Positions 8,009 to 16,890 of a DNA stretch of 47,284 nt are shown here, piece by piece. The translations under genes and the position numbers were made by a program. The stretch is from Clostridia bacterium. GTDB lineage: Bacteria; Bacillota; Clostridia; Oscillospirales; Acutalibacteraceae. A model generated the notes under the pieces. That model was not told the origin of the DNA. It did not search any database and saw only the letters and a list, made by a program, of their open reading frames with translations. The stretch lies in assembly GCA_017403185.1 (NCBI GenBank), contig JAFQON010000004.1:1-47284 (forward strand), given 5' to 3'. The stretch's first letter is position 1. Every line of letters starts with the position of its first letter.

Positions 8009-9049
8009 ATGAGCAAAGAATTAACATTTAATTATAATCAGGAGACCAATGTTGTTGATTTAAAAGATATTCCCGGTGCGATATCAGATTGCTTTGCGCC
8101 TTTGAATAAGCTTGAGGCGAAGATAAGAGCCTCTGAAAAAGCGGCTGAAGAGGCAAAGAAAAAAGCCGAAGAAGCGAAGGAAAAATCTGCAGGCTTCGGC
8201 AAAAAAAGAGCTGCTATAGAGGCTAATCAGGAGAGCATTGAAGCTCTTGCTCAAGCTCAGGCTCATGCTGCCGAAGCTCAGAAGCTTACCTTTGATTATC
8301 AGAAGAAGCTGGCAGAAGCCTCAAAATATCTGTTTATGCTCGGCGTGTCAAATATTGCTGCAAACCGAATGGTCTGCCGTGAGCTTAATATGAAAATGAA
8401 CGGTGCATCAAAAGGGCAGATCAGAGGGCTTGCAAGGCAGGAAATGAGTAATGTCATAAGGCAGCTCAAAGCTCAGGAAGATATCATGATGAAGCAGGAA
8501 AATCAGAAGGATATCCTGAAATTGCACGATCAAAGCATAGACGATATTAAATACAGCATAAAAGAAATTGAAAAATCAGATGTGAAGCAGAATGAAGAGC
8601 TTAAAGAGCATAGAGACGCAATTGTAACAATCGGGCAGAAGGATGATATTCAGGACGGGATTCTGAAAAATCACGAAGAAAGCATCAGCACAGCCGTAAA
8701 TGAAAATAAAAATCAGAACAAAAAAATTCAGGAGCTTGATGAAGACATCGATGCCATCGAGGGTGTAAACAAAAATCAGGATGAGCTTTTGAAATCTCAC
8801 GATGCTGATATTGACAAAAACGAAGAAAACATAGGAATTAACAGAGAAAGCATCAACTCAAACAAAGCTGATATTGAGAAAAACAGCAAAAAAATCAGCA
8901 GTCTTATTGAAGAAATCTCCGCATTGAAGCTTGCCGATGATAATGCACGCAAAGAAATTGCAAAGGCAAGAATTATTGCTCTTGCAGCAAGCGGTGTTTC
9001 TGCGGCGGCTCTCCTTCTTTCCGTTCTTATTGCTTTTGGCGTAATCTGA
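8009..9049 (+). CDS. coiled-coil protein with C-terminal membrane anchor
   Basis: This 346-residue protein has a short N-terminal region (1-40), a long Lys/Glu/Ala coiled coil (about 38-110), and a small non-coiled segment with GVSNIAANRMVCRELN (about 112-130). A second long helical region (150-315) is rich in Asn, Asp and Gln with ENQKDILKLHDQSIDD-type repeats. The C-terminus is a single hydrophobic helix (about 320-345), so it is probably tail-anchored with the coil in the cytoplasm. GGGGGT lies before the ATG. It is the last gene of the five-gene operon and is followed by a terminator at 9058-9091. Function unknown; it probably works with the 525-residue neighbour. Confidence 0.75.
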   Translation: MSKELTFNYNQETNVVDLKDIPGAISDCFAPLNKLEAKIRASEKAAEEAKKKAEEAKEKSAGFGKKRAAIEANQESIEALAQAQAHAAEAQKLTFDYQKKLAEASKYLFMLGVSNIAANRMVCRELNMKMNGASKGQIRGLARQEMSNVIRQLKAQEDIMMKQENQKDILKLHDQSIDDIKYSIKEIEKSDVKQNEELKEHRDAIVTIGQKDDIQDGILKNHEESISTAVNENKNQNKKIQELDEDIDAIEGVNKNQDELLKSHDADIDKNEENIGINRESINSNKADIEKNSKKISSLIEEISALKLADDNARKEIAKARIIALAASGVSAAALLLSVLIAFGVI

Positions 9050-9057
9050 ATAAACCA

Positions 9058-9095
9058 AACAGGCTTGCATGGGGTTACCTGCAAGCCTGTTTTCA
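9058..9095. terminator. bidirectional terminator between convergent genes
   Basis: AACAGGCTTGCA (9058-9069) pairs with TGCAAGCCTGTT (9080-9091), followed by T-rich sequence. It ends the plus operon at 9049 and the minus symporter gene that stops at 9101. Confidence 0.85.
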
Positions 9096-9100
9096 CTTTA

Positions 9101-10537
9101 TCAATATTTTCTGCTGAGGGCGCCTTCTGCTTCTTCTCGGGTGATTTTGCCCGTGTTGCAGTCGGTCATAATCTGAACATCCTTATCGTTGAGCCTGTAG
9201 AATTTCCATATGATATATGCAAGCAGGCAGCCGATTGCGGGTATCATCACATAGCTGAACCACAGCACATCAAGAGCGTGCTCACTCTGCTGAACTCCGA
9301 GCTCCTGAAGCTCTTTGAAGCTTCCCACCTCAACTGTCTTCCATCCTGTTGACTTAAGACCGAGTATGAACATACCCATTGCGCCTGAAACGGCGGCGGT
9401 GAGCTTGACCATGAAGGTCTGGATGGAGAAGGTGATTCCCTTTGCATCAATGCCTGTTTTGAATTTGCCGTATTCTGCGCAGTCGGGAGTGAAGATGAAC
9501 ATAATAACGCCGATAATTGAAAGGGGAATGGAGCGGATAACATAGAGCACGATGTGAAGAATGAGGTTGTTATATCCGATTACCCACATTACAAGGCTGA
9601 GTGCAACCATAAGCACGCAGCATATGCGGTAAAGCTTCATTTTGTCAATCTTTCTGAGCATTGCGGGCACAAGCAGTGATGCAATGAGCGAGGGCACTGT
9701 TCCGCAGGCATCAACAACGAGTGAAAACAAAGTGTCGTTGAACATATAGTATGAAACAAAAAGCTTGAGCGAGCCGCTGATGTTTGCGGCGGAATAGAAG
9801 AAGTAGCCGAAGTAATAGATGAGCAGATATTTGTTTTTGAAAAGGTAGTTGAACATTTTGCGAAGGGTGAAGCTTTCCTCCGCATCGGGCACATGACGCT
9901 CTTTAAGCGTTTTCAGCACGGGCAGCATTGTGATGATTGCAAACACCGCCGTTGCGGTTGCAACAACAGAGTAGCTTGCGCCGATATGCTCGCTCACAAG
10001 CACCGTGCCTGCAAGGGTGATGAAGGCGATGCCGACGCCTGCCCATATGCTCTTGTATGAGAGCATGGAGCTTCTCTCGGTGAGGTTGCGTGTCATTGCG
10101 GTGATTGAGCCGTAGATAGGCACATCGCAGAGCGTGTAGGCGCTGTCCCACAATATGTATGCAACGGCAAACCATGCGAGCTTTATGTTTTCGCTTGCGT
10201 TTGCGGGGATGCAGAAAAGCAAAACGGTTGTTATTGGGATGAGAACGGTTGAAATTTTGAGCCACGGCAGGTATTTTTTGCCGCTTTTGAATTTCACGCT
10301 GTCAAAAATTGCACCGAAAATGGCATCGTTTATTGCGTCCCAAACCTTTACGACGACCATTACAAGGCTCGATTTGAGAGGGTCAATGCCTGCAAGCATG
10401 AGGTAGGTCGTCAGATAATTCGCAAGCAGAAAATAGATTGCATTCTGACCCGCAAAATAAAGATAATAGCTTTTTCGCTCAAACGGTGTGGTTTCCCAGC
10501 CGTCGGGAGTGTACTTCAGCTTTTCCAAAAGCTTCAT
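9101..10537 (-). CDS. GPH-family sugar:cation symporter (MelB-like MFS transporter)
   Basis: This 478-residue membrane protein has about 12 hydrophobic helices. The motif WDAINDAIFGAIFDSVKFK (about residues 87-105) is the helix 3-4 loop signature of glycoside-pentoside-hexuronide:cation symporters. These carry oligosaccharides or uronides across the membrane with Na+ or H+. AAGAAAGG lies upstream of the ATG. The gene is transcribed away from the clan-D-like glycosidase at 10662, with promoters for both in the shared 120 bp, so it probably imports that enzyme's substrate. The sugar cannot be told from sequence. Confidence 0.9.
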   Translation of the reverse strand: MKLLEKLKYTPDGWETTPFERKSYYLYFAGQNAIYFLLANYLTTYLMLAGIDPLKSSLVMVVVKVWDAINDAIFGAIFDSVKFKSGKKYLPWLKISTVLIPITTVLLFCIPANASENIKLAWFAVAYILWDSAYTLCDVPIYGSITAMTRNLTERSSMLSYKSIWAGVGIAFITLAGTVLVSEHIGASYSVVATATAVFAIITMLPVLKTLKERHVPDAEESFTLRKMFNYLFKNKYLLIYYFGYFFYSAANISGSLKLFVSYYMFNDTLFSLVVDACGTVPSLIASLLVPAMLRKIDKMKLYRICCVLMVALSLVMWVIGYNNLILHIVLYVIRSIPLSIIGVIMFIFTPDCAEYGKFKTGIDAKGITFSIQTFMVKLTAAVSGAMGMFILGLKSTGWKTVEVGSFKELQELGVQQSEHALDVLWFSYVMIPAIGCLLAYIIWKFYRLNDKDVQIMTDCNTGKITREEAEGALSRKY

Positions 10538-10568
10538 TCAATCAAACCTTTCTTAAAATGCTGAATTA

Positions 10569-10597
10569 ATTATATAATGTATTAAAATAAAAGTCAA
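10569..10597 (-). promoter_or_regulatory. promoter of the GPH symporter
   Basis: On the minus strand TTGACT (10597-10592), a 17-bp spacer, then TATAAT (10574-10569). The start codon is about 25 bp beyond the expected transcription start. Confidence 0.75.
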
Positions 10598-10603
10598 TGA
10601 CGG

Positions 10604-10632
10604 TTGATAATGCGGGCAGATTATGATATATT
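10604..10632 (+). promoter_or_regulatory. promoter of the glycosidase gene
   Basis: TTGATA (10604-10609), a 17-bp spacer, then TATATT (10627-10632). It overlaps the possible ATG at 10623, which supports translation from the ATG at 10662. Any operator in this 120-bp divergent region could control both genes. Confidence 0.7.
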
Positions 10633-10661
10633 TTACTCATAAAACAAAAGGAGCTCGGCTT

Positions 10662-12995
10662 ATGGATAAAACAGCAAAAACGGCGGGTGCCGATAACCGC
10701 ACACCGTCAATCCCCCAGTATTTTTCGTGGATAAACAACACAAACGAGGGCTCAACCGAGGAGCACACTCTCGTTAACCTTGATTTTTTCAGATATCTCA
10801 AGGAAACCTACGGGATGCAGATAAAAATTTATGCCTGGGATGCGGGCAATTTTGACGGCGCAAGCGAGGGCTACGGCAATCTTGACGGCGAAAAGTTCCG
10901 CAGTCAGTACCCCGAGGAATATAAAAATGTTGTTGCTGAGGCAGAAAAAATCGGCATACGCCTCGGCTTGTGGGGCAGCCCCGACGGCTACGGCGACACA
11001 CCCGAAACTCAGAAGGAGCGCTTTGACTTCTTTGTGCATCTTTGCCGTGACCATAATTTTGCGCTTTTCAAGCTTGACGGTGTATGCGGCAGGCTCAGAC
11101 CCGAAAAGGCGGGCGTTTTTGCCGAAATGCTCAAGGAATGCCGCAAATATTCGCCCGATCTTGTTGTGCTCAATCACCGTCTTGAATTCTATGAGGCTGA
11201 AAAATATATCACAACATATCTGTGGAACGGCGACGAAACCTATGTTGATGTGCTTTCATGCAACAAACAGACTGCGATGCACAACAGAGGCTTTATGTTC
11301 ACAAGGGGGCATACCGATAATCTTGACCGCCTTGCGGAGGATCACGGAGTGTGCATCTCGTCTTCAATAGATTATTTTGAGGATGAGCTTATTTATCAGG
11401 CGTTCAACCGCTCGCTTATCCTTGCACCTGAAATCTACGGCAATCCGTGGCTGATGCGTGACGATGAGTTGCCGAAGCTTGCAAGGGTATATAATCTTCA
11501 CGCAAGGAACTCCGCAATTCTTGTTGACGGCATCATTCTGCCTGAGGAATACGGCGAAAATGCAGTGTCAAGGGGTAGCAAGACCAAAAGATTTGTTTCA
11601 ACGGGCAATAATTCATGGAATACCAAGAAAATCGCAGTTAAAATCGGAGAGGAAACGGGAATTGATACCGAAAAGCCCGTTGCCGTCAACATTCATCATC
11701 CTTACGAAAAGCACCTCGGTTTTTTCCGTGTCGGCGATACGGTTGAGATTGAGCTCATGCCCTTCAGAGCAACGCTTATTGAGCTTGCCGCTGCCGATGA
11801 AGCCGAGCCGATGCTGCTTGGCTGCGAATATGAAATAATCAAAGAAAGCAAAGACGGCACACCTGTTGAAGTTAAAATTCTCAAATCCGACGGAGCGGAT
11901 ATTCTTCTTCTCGTCAACGGCGAAAAGTCTGTTTACGCAGGCAGCATTGTTCCCGCCAAAAAAGAGAAAGCTCCCGAATTCATCGGAAGCCTTGATTGCG
12001 AAGAAAAAAAACCCGCAGACGGCGAGATGCTTTATGAAACTGCGATGTTTGCGATTACAAATGATTCGCTTGAAAGCAGAAGCCTGCGCCGCTCGGGTGA
12101 AACAAGAATTCCGCAGGTCAAGGCGGCGAGAGATGCCTTTTTCAATCAGGAATATTATGCGCTCAGGGGCTGCGAAGCAAAAAATATGTTTGACGGCAAG
12201 CCCGATACCTTTTATGATTCACAGAGCAAAACCTATTGTGATATGAATTTGCGTGTATGCGGTGGCTGCCTGAGAGTTGATTTCGGCAGTGAAGTTGAGT
12301 GCGACAGCGTTGAGGTTGAATTTTTCAGCGGCGATTATCCCACAAGAGAGGTTGATGTGCAGAGGGTTCCGCTTGTTGCAGAGTATTCTGCCGACCTTGC
12401 CGAGTGGAAAAGCTCCGAAACGGCACAAATCAGCGTGAGTGACGGCGATTTCACCGCAAAAATCATAAAATTCACCGCCCACACACTCTATGACCTTCAC
12501 GGCAAAAGGCTTGTTGCAAGCTACGCCATCGGCGGCAAAATAAGATATCTGAGAATCGAAAATCCCGTTGACAGGATTTATGCCGTAAGGCTTATCAAGG
12601 ACGGCAAAGAGATTACTCCGGGTGAGCCGTTTGCCAACAATATGCAGGCGCATTACCGCCACAGAAAAACGGCGCTTGCAAAGTCTGCTCAGCTTGTTTT
12701 GCCCGATTATGAAAGCGGGGCAAGGCTTGCGGTTGCGGTTGAAGGCGTGCACGGCGAGGAGAGCGTGTATTGCGTTGCCGAAATTAACGGAAAATCCGTC
12801 GGCTTCCCTCGCAGAGCACCTGATTACAAGGCTAATCAGTGGGAGCACTGCGTGTGCTCAACCGATAAGAACAACACCTTCTTCCTTGAATTGCCCGACG
12901 GCCTGCAGGGCGAAAAAATCAAGGTTACGGCACTCTTCTCAGACCGCCGCAAGGCAGATGCCGTTTGCAATGTTTATGTGTGCGATAAGCACTGA
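10662..12995 (+). CDS. putative clan-D-like glycoside hydrolase (alpha-galactosidase-like barrel)
   Basis: A 777-residue protein. The N-terminal ~300 residues read as a TIM barrel of GH27/36 type: IYAWDAGNFDG, IGIRLGLWGSPDG, then FALFKLDGVCG, where the Asp (about D139) fits the usual nucleophile position at the end of strand 4. A C-terminal beta region resembles an F5/8C-type carbohydrate-binding domain (about residues 505-610: AKNMFDGKPDTFYDSQSK, CLRVDFGSEVECDSVEVEFF). There is no signal peptide. I chose the ATG at 10662 because AAAGGAG lies about 8 nt before it and the ATG at 10623 lies in the promoter. It is divergent from a sugar symporter. The substrate and GH family are uncertain. Confidence 0.7.
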   Translation: MDKTAKTAGADNRTPSIPQYFSWINNTNEGSTEEHTLVNLDFFRYLKETYGMQIKIYAWDAGNFDGASEGYGNLDGEKFRSQYPEEYKNVVAEAEKIGIRLGLWGSPDGYGDTPETQKERFDFFVHLCRDHNFALFKLDGVCGRLRPEKAGVFAEMLKECRKYSPDLVVLNHRLEFYEAEKYITTYLWNGDETYVDVLSCNKQTAMHNRGFMFTRGHTDNLDRLAEDHGVCISSSIDYFEDELIYQAFNRSLILAPEIYGNPWLMRDDELPKLARVYNLHARNSAILVDGIILPEEYGENAVSRGSKTKRFVSTGNNSWNTKKIAVKIGEETGIDTEKPVAVNIHHPYEKHLGFFRVGDTVEIELMPFRATLIELAAADEAEPMLLGCEYEIIKESKDGTPVEVKILKSDGADILLLVNGEKSVYAGSIVPAKKEKAPEFIGSLDCEEKKPADGEMLYETAMFAITNDSLESRSLRRSGETRIPQVKAARDAFFNQEYYALRGCEAKNMFDGKPDTFYDSQSKTYCDMNLRVCGGCLRVDFGSEVECDSVEVEFFSGDYPTREVDVQRVPLVAEYSADLAEWKSSETAQISVSDGDFTAKIIKFTAHTLYDLHGKRLVASYAIGGKIRYLRIENPVDRIYAVRLIKDGKEITPGEPFANNMQAHYRHRKTALAKSAQLVLPDYESGARLAVAVEGVHGEESVYCVAEINGKSVGFPRRAPDYKANQWEHCVCSTDKNNTFFLELPDGLQGEKIKVTALFSDRRKADAVCNVYVCDKH

Positions 12996-13001
12996 ATGAA
13001 A

Positions 13002-13052
13002 AAAGATTCTTCGTCAGCTCATTGTTCTGAGCAAAGCGAAGAATCTTTCGTT
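13002..13052. terminator. bidirectional terminator
   Basis: AAAGATTCTTCG (13002-13013) pairs with CGAAGAATCTTT (13037-13048), flanked by A and T runs. An inner GCTCA/TGAGC helix extends it. It separates the convergent genes ending at 12995 and 13054. Confidence 0.85.
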
Positions 13053-13053
13053 T

Positions 13054-14079
13054 TTAATACCTGTTCCTTACTCTTTCTGCAAACGCAAGAAGGTTTCTCA
13101 CCTGCAGCACGGTGCCGTCGTTGAGCACAGCCCTGCCGTTCACTCTGCCGAATACCTGATGGGCATTGCGGCTTATGAGAAGAGCGCTGAATTTTGAAGC
13201 GTCGTCATAAATCGGGAAAAAGTCCATATCAAACTTGCCGTCAGAGCTTATGAATTTCCACGGCTGAAGCAGGTTGTTCTCGGGGATTTCAAAGCGCACA
13301 CGGTCAATCTTATGGCACTTGCCGTCATAAAAAATCATGTTTTCGCTTGCCGCAGTGGTGTTGCCGAAGCCGTAGCCGATGTTGTAGCCGAAGCGCTTGC
13401 CGTTTATGTAGCCGTTGCCCGAGCCCCAGTACCATGTGTTGTCATATGTCCACACGCCTCTGCCCCAATCAAGGGTTGCGAAGTCCTTGTCAGGGGTGAA
13501 GGTATGCTTTCTTCCTTCAAAGGAAACATAGCCCTCAGCGGGCATACAGTTGATTTTCTGGTTGTAGTAGAAGGCGGTTTTATCCTCCGCCCACGGGGTG
13601 GCGATGACCATTGTATCGTCTTTTTTGTCCTGATAAAGAAAAATATCAAAGTCAAGCTTATCGTGCATCGGGCATTTTCGGTAGTGGCCCGTAATGCGTC
13701 TGCCGTATTTTTCGTGAATAACCGAAACTCTGCTGTATTTTTTGTTGATAAAAATGTCGCCCCTTGAGCTGTCCGTGGGCAGGTTGAGAGAGCCCATAGG
13801 CATAACGAGGGGGGTGAAAAACGATGATTTGCTGCCGCTGTTAAAATCAAAAAAGTTTGAGTTGATAAGCCCCATATAGCGGTTATCAGCAATAGTGGTT
13901 GTGAAGGCGCAGCCGTTGTTGTCAACGATTATGTAGTAGTCCCATTCCTTCACACGCATTTTGTGAGCCTTGATGTCAAACGGGCTGTATTCCATTATCA
14001 GCTTTGTTGCCCAACCCGGCTCAAGCAGTGCACCGTCTTCGCCGAGAAGCTTGTGGGGGAGTTCAATTTTGTGGTTCAT
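13054..14079 (-). CDS. DUF2804 domain protein
   Basis: This 341-residue protein matches the DUF2804 family along its length. Hallmarks are GWATKLIMEYSP near the N-terminus, then TLDWGRGVWTYDNTWYWGSG and NIGYGFGNTT in the middle. These all-beta proteins have no established activity; their composition (Trp, Asp, Gly) suggests carbohydrate or lipid binding. There is no signal peptide. It follows the glycosidase gene tail to tail, and a candidate promoter (TTGTTT, 17 bp, TATTAT at 14144-14116 on the minus strand) is shared head to head with metF. The family call is firm; the function is unknown. Confidence 0.85.
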   Translation of the reverse strand: MNHKIELPHKLLGEDGALLEPGWATKLIMEYSPFDIKAHKMRVKEWDYYIIVDNNGCAFTTTIADNRYMGLINSNFFDFNSGSKSSFFTPLVMPMGSLNLPTDSSRGDIFINKKYSRVSVIHEKYGRRITGHYRKCPMHDKLDFDIFLYQDKKDDTMVIATPWAEDKTAFYYNQKINCMPAEGYVSFEGRKHTFTPDKDFATLDWGRGVWTYDNTWYWGSGNGYINGKRFGYNIGYGFGNTTAASENMIFYDGKCHKIDRVRFEIPENNLLQPWKFISSDGKFDMDFFPIYDDASKFSALLISRNAHQVFGRVNGRAVLNDGTVLQVRNLLAFAERVRNRY

Positions 14080-14191
14080 TCTATCCGTCCTGTTTCCATA
14101 ATTTAACTGTCATATATAATAGCGCAAATCAAGCTGAAAAACAATATAAAGAGTATTAAGTTTTTATTAATATTATTTTAAATGAACAAGC

Positions 14192-14220
14192 TTGATTATT
14201 TTTGCGGCGTGTGTTATTCT
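14192..14220 (+). promoter_or_regulatory. candidate promoter of metF
   Basis: TTGATT (14192-14197), a 17-bp spacer, then TATTCT (14215-14220), about 30 bp before the start codon. Confidence 0.5.
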
Positions 14221-14251
14221 TTAATAAAATAAAACGAAGAGATGATACATA

Positions 14252-15130
14252 ATGAAAATTTTGGAATTACTGAAAAACAATTCGCCCAACCTGTCGTTTG
14301 AGGTGTTTCCGCCCAAAACCGAAGCGAGCTTTGAAAGTGTTAAAAATGCCGCTATGGAGATAGCAAAGCTCCGCCCCTCGTTTATGAGCGTCACCTACGG
14401 TGCAGGCGGCGGCACAAGCAAATACACGCTCGATATTGCAAAGGATATCAAGGAGCTTCACGGCGTGCCCACCGTTGCGCATCTTACCTGTGTTTCTTCA
14501 ACAAGAGAAACGGTGCGTGAAAGAATCGCAGAGATAAAGGCGGCAGGCATCACAAACATAATGGCGCTCAGGGGTGACATTCCTGCTGGGCTTGAGAATG
14601 CGGACAGAAGCTCATGGGATTACCGCCACGCCGTTGAGCTTGTGCGTGAGCTCAGAGAGGCGGATTCTTCATTCTGTATCGGCGGCGCCTGCTACCCCGA
14701 AATCCACCCTGAGAGCGTTAACCGCAGCGACGATATAAAGTATCTTAAGGAAAAGGTGGATGCAGGCTGCGATTTTCTGACAACGCAAATGTTTTTTGAC
14801 AACAACCTGCTCTACAGCTTTCTTTATAAAATCCGTGAGGCGGGCATCACCGTGCCCGTTATTCCGGGCATAATGCCAATCACCAACGCCAATCAGGTTG
14901 ACAGGGCAATCAAGCTCTCAAGCTCCCATGTGCCGCAGCGCTTCAAGAGTCTTGTTGATAAATTCGGCTCAGACCCCGAAGCCATGAAGCAGGCAGGCAT
15001 TGCCTACGCAACCGACCAGATAATAGATTTATATGCCAACGGAATAAATCTTGTTCATGTTTATTCCATGAATAAACCCGATGTTGCGGGCAAAATTCAA
15101 AGCAATCTTTCGGCAATAATCAAAAAGTGA
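14252..15130 (+). CDS. metF: 5,10-methylenetetrahydrofolate reductase
   Basis: This 292-residue protein has the usual length of bacterial MetF, a single FAD-binding TIM barrel without the eukaryotic regulatory domain. It reduces 5,10-methylene-THF to 5-methyl-THF for methionine synthesis or one-carbon flow. Diagnostic stretches are LSFEVFPPKTEAS (Glu involved in catalysis), MSVTYGAGGGTS, HLTCVSSTRE, MALRGDIP, GGACYPEIHPES and DFLTTQMFFDN. It lies 13 bp before a secreted hydrolase gene that may be cotranscribed but is not obviously related. Confidence 0.95.
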   Translation: MKILELLKNNSPNLSFEVFPPKTEASFESVKNAAMEIAKLRPSFMSVTYGAGGGTSKYTLDIAKDIKELHGVPTVAHLTCVSSTRETVRERIAEIKAAGITNIMALRGDIPAGLENADRSSWDYRHAVELVRELREADSSFCIGGACYPEIHPESVNRSDDIKYLKEKVDAGCDFLTTQMFFDNNLLYSFLYKIREAGITVPVIPGIMPITNANQVDRAIKLSSSHVPQRFKSLVDKFGSDPEAMKQAGIAYATDQIIDLYANGINLVHVYSMNKPDVAGKIQSNLSAIIKK

Positions 15131-15143
15131 GAGGAGAAATGAA

Positions 15144-16718
15144 ATGAAAAAGCTTGTTTCCGTTTTACTTTGTATAAGTATGTTGCTCTCGGTGTGCGTG
15201 AGCGGAGCTTCTGCGGCAAATGCCGTTGACGCCGTGCCCGTATCCTATGAAGAGGATTTGAAAAATCTTGACAGGGATGTTCCCGTTATTTTTGTAACGG
15301 GTCTTGAGGGTGAATATTACAAAGGACTTTCCACCGAAACAGAGGATGACGATGTGCGCATCTGGGGGCCCGATGCAGGCGTTATCGTGAGCGCTGTTTT
15401 CAAAAATATCGTGCCGCTTGTGTGGAATCTCATAATCGGTGATTACAAGGCTGTTAACGAAACGGCAAAAAATGCGCTTGATGCGATTTTCGGCGATTTT
15501 GCCTGCGACAGCAACGGTGTGCCCAACCCCGATACGGGCAAAAAGGTGACGAGCGATTACGGGCTCAGAGAGGGCGCAAACGGCTACAGCAACGATTATG
15601 ATTTCATCTATGACTGGCGCTGTGATATGCTCACAATTGCCGCTCAGCTTGATGAATACACCGACTATGTTATGGAGCTTACGGGCTCCGATAAGGTTGC
15701 CTATGTTGCAATGAGCATGGGCAACGCCGTTATGACAACCTACCTTCATGAATACTATTATGCCGCAGAGGATTACAGTGAGAGAAACCACATTGATTCC
15801 GTTATTTTTCTTGCAGGCGCAATGAATGGCGTGGGCACCTGCGAGGACCCGTTTTCGGGCAATATGGGTGTTGACAGCAAATCAATTCTGCGCATGATGT
15901 CGGAGCTTATGCTCGGCAACGAAGGCACAAAGGGAATATATTATTTTGTTGAGATTCTTTATTCACTCGGTCTGCTTGAGCCGATAACGGCGTTTGTCAA
16001 CAATCTTAACACAAATCTTGTTGAAAACGGTCTTAATGATGCGGTGCTTGATACCCTTGCAACAATTCCCGGTTTCATGGCACTTATGAGCCCCGAACGC
16101 TATGAAGAAACAAGGGCGTTTATCTATGATACCCCCGAAAAGCAGGCAAAATTTGCCGCTATACTTGAAAAGAGCGATTATTATCACCGCACCGTTCAGA
16201 AAAACAATGTAAAAGTCATTCAGTCAATGCTTGACGACGGCATCAGGGCTGCGGTTATTGCCGAATACGGCTGCACGGTCATTCCTCTGACATCGGATAA
16301 CGACAGAATGAGCGACGGCACGATTTTCACTGCGGCAGAAAGCTTCGGCGCAACCTGCGCTGAGGTTGACGGCACTCTCGGCGAGGGCTACACTCAGGCA
16401 AAGGAGTGTGACTGCGGCAAAAACCACATTTCGGCGGATAATCAGATTGATGCGTCAACCTGTGCCTTCCCCGACATAACATGGTTTGCAAAGAATGTAA
16501 GGCATTCGGCGGGCGATGAATATTTTGAGGTGCTCTGTGACCTCATCATCTATGCCGACAGGCAGATTACCGTGTGGGATTACACCGAATATCCGCAGTA
16601 TCTCATAAACCTCGACGGCGAAAGCCTTGTGCCTCTTACCGCTGAGAATGCGGGCGAGATTGTGCCCTATGATGAAACAACCCTTTTGGGTAAGGCAAGA
16701 AAAAAGCTCGGATTTTAA
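15144..16718 (+). CDS. secreted alpha/beta hydrolase, LCAT-like (lipase or acyltransferase)
   Basis: This 524-residue protein has a clear signal peptide (about 1-25, MKKLVSVLLCISMLLS... ASA). After DVPVIFVTGLEGEYY the layout resembles lecithin:cholesterol acyltransferase-type hydrolases: YDFIYDWRCD, then the nucleophile elbow VAMSMGN with Ser191. The usual first Gly of GxSxG is Ala, a known variant. The long insertions after residue 200 and the Cys/His-rich segment near 415-430 (KECDCGKNHISADN) are unusual. It is probably exported and acts on lipids or esters. The strong AGAGGAG site is 7 nt before the ATG. Confidence 0.7.
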   Translation: MKKLVSVLLCISMLLSVCVSGASAANAVDAVPVSYEEDLKNLDRDVPVIFVTGLEGEYYKGLSTETEDDDVRIWGPDAGVIVSAVFKNIVPLVWNLIIGDYKAVNETAKNALDAIFGDFACDSNGVPNPDTGKKVTSDYGLREGANGYSNDYDFIYDWRCDMLTIAAQLDEYTDYVMELTGSDKVAYVAMSMGNAVMTTYLHEYYYAAEDYSERNHIDSVIFLAGAMNGVGTCEDPFSGNMGVDSKSILRMMSELMLGNEGTKGIYYFVEILYSLGLLEPITAFVNNLNTNLVENGLNDAVLDTLATIPGFMALMSPERYEETRAFIYDTPEKQAKFAAILEKSDYYHRTVQKNNVKVIQSMLDDGIRAAVIAEYGCTVIPLTSDNDRMSDGTIFTAAESFGATCAEVDGTLGEGYTQAKECDCGKNHISADNQIDASTCAFPDITWFAKNVRHSAGDEYFEVLCDLIIYADRQITVWDYTEYPQYLINLDGESLVPLTAENAGEIVPYDETTLLGKARKKLGF

Positions 16719-16736
16719 GCAATCAATTGATATGAC

Positions 16737-16784
16737 CCCCTTGAAGCGGAAAGCCTCTGCTTTGAGGGGTTACATTTTTAGGGT
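16737..16784 (+). terminator. imperfect terminator hairpin
   Basis: ACCCC near 16737 can pair with GGGGT near 16766, with inner AAGC/GCTT pairing, followed by TTTTT-rich sequence. The stem is less regular than others in the window. Confidence 0.5.
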
Positions 16785-16830
16785 TTTGTCACAATAAAAT
16801 TAAAAAAATCTTAAGGTTTGGTTAACAGTG

Positions 16831-16859
16831 TTGAATGTGCGGCGTTCAAAGAGTATAAT
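16831..16859 (+). promoter_or_regulatory. promoter of the GDPD-like gene
   Basis: TTGAAT (16831-16836), a 17-bp spacer, then TATAAT (16854-16859), about 30 bp before the start codon. Confidence 0.75.
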
Positions 16860-16890
16860 GTTTCCAAATTGTTAAACGGGGATGAAAGAA

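Noticed and set aside
10623-10661. Upstream start for the glycosidase gene
   Set aside because: The ATG lies inside the predicted promoter and has no ribosome site, while the ATG at 10662 has one at good spacing.
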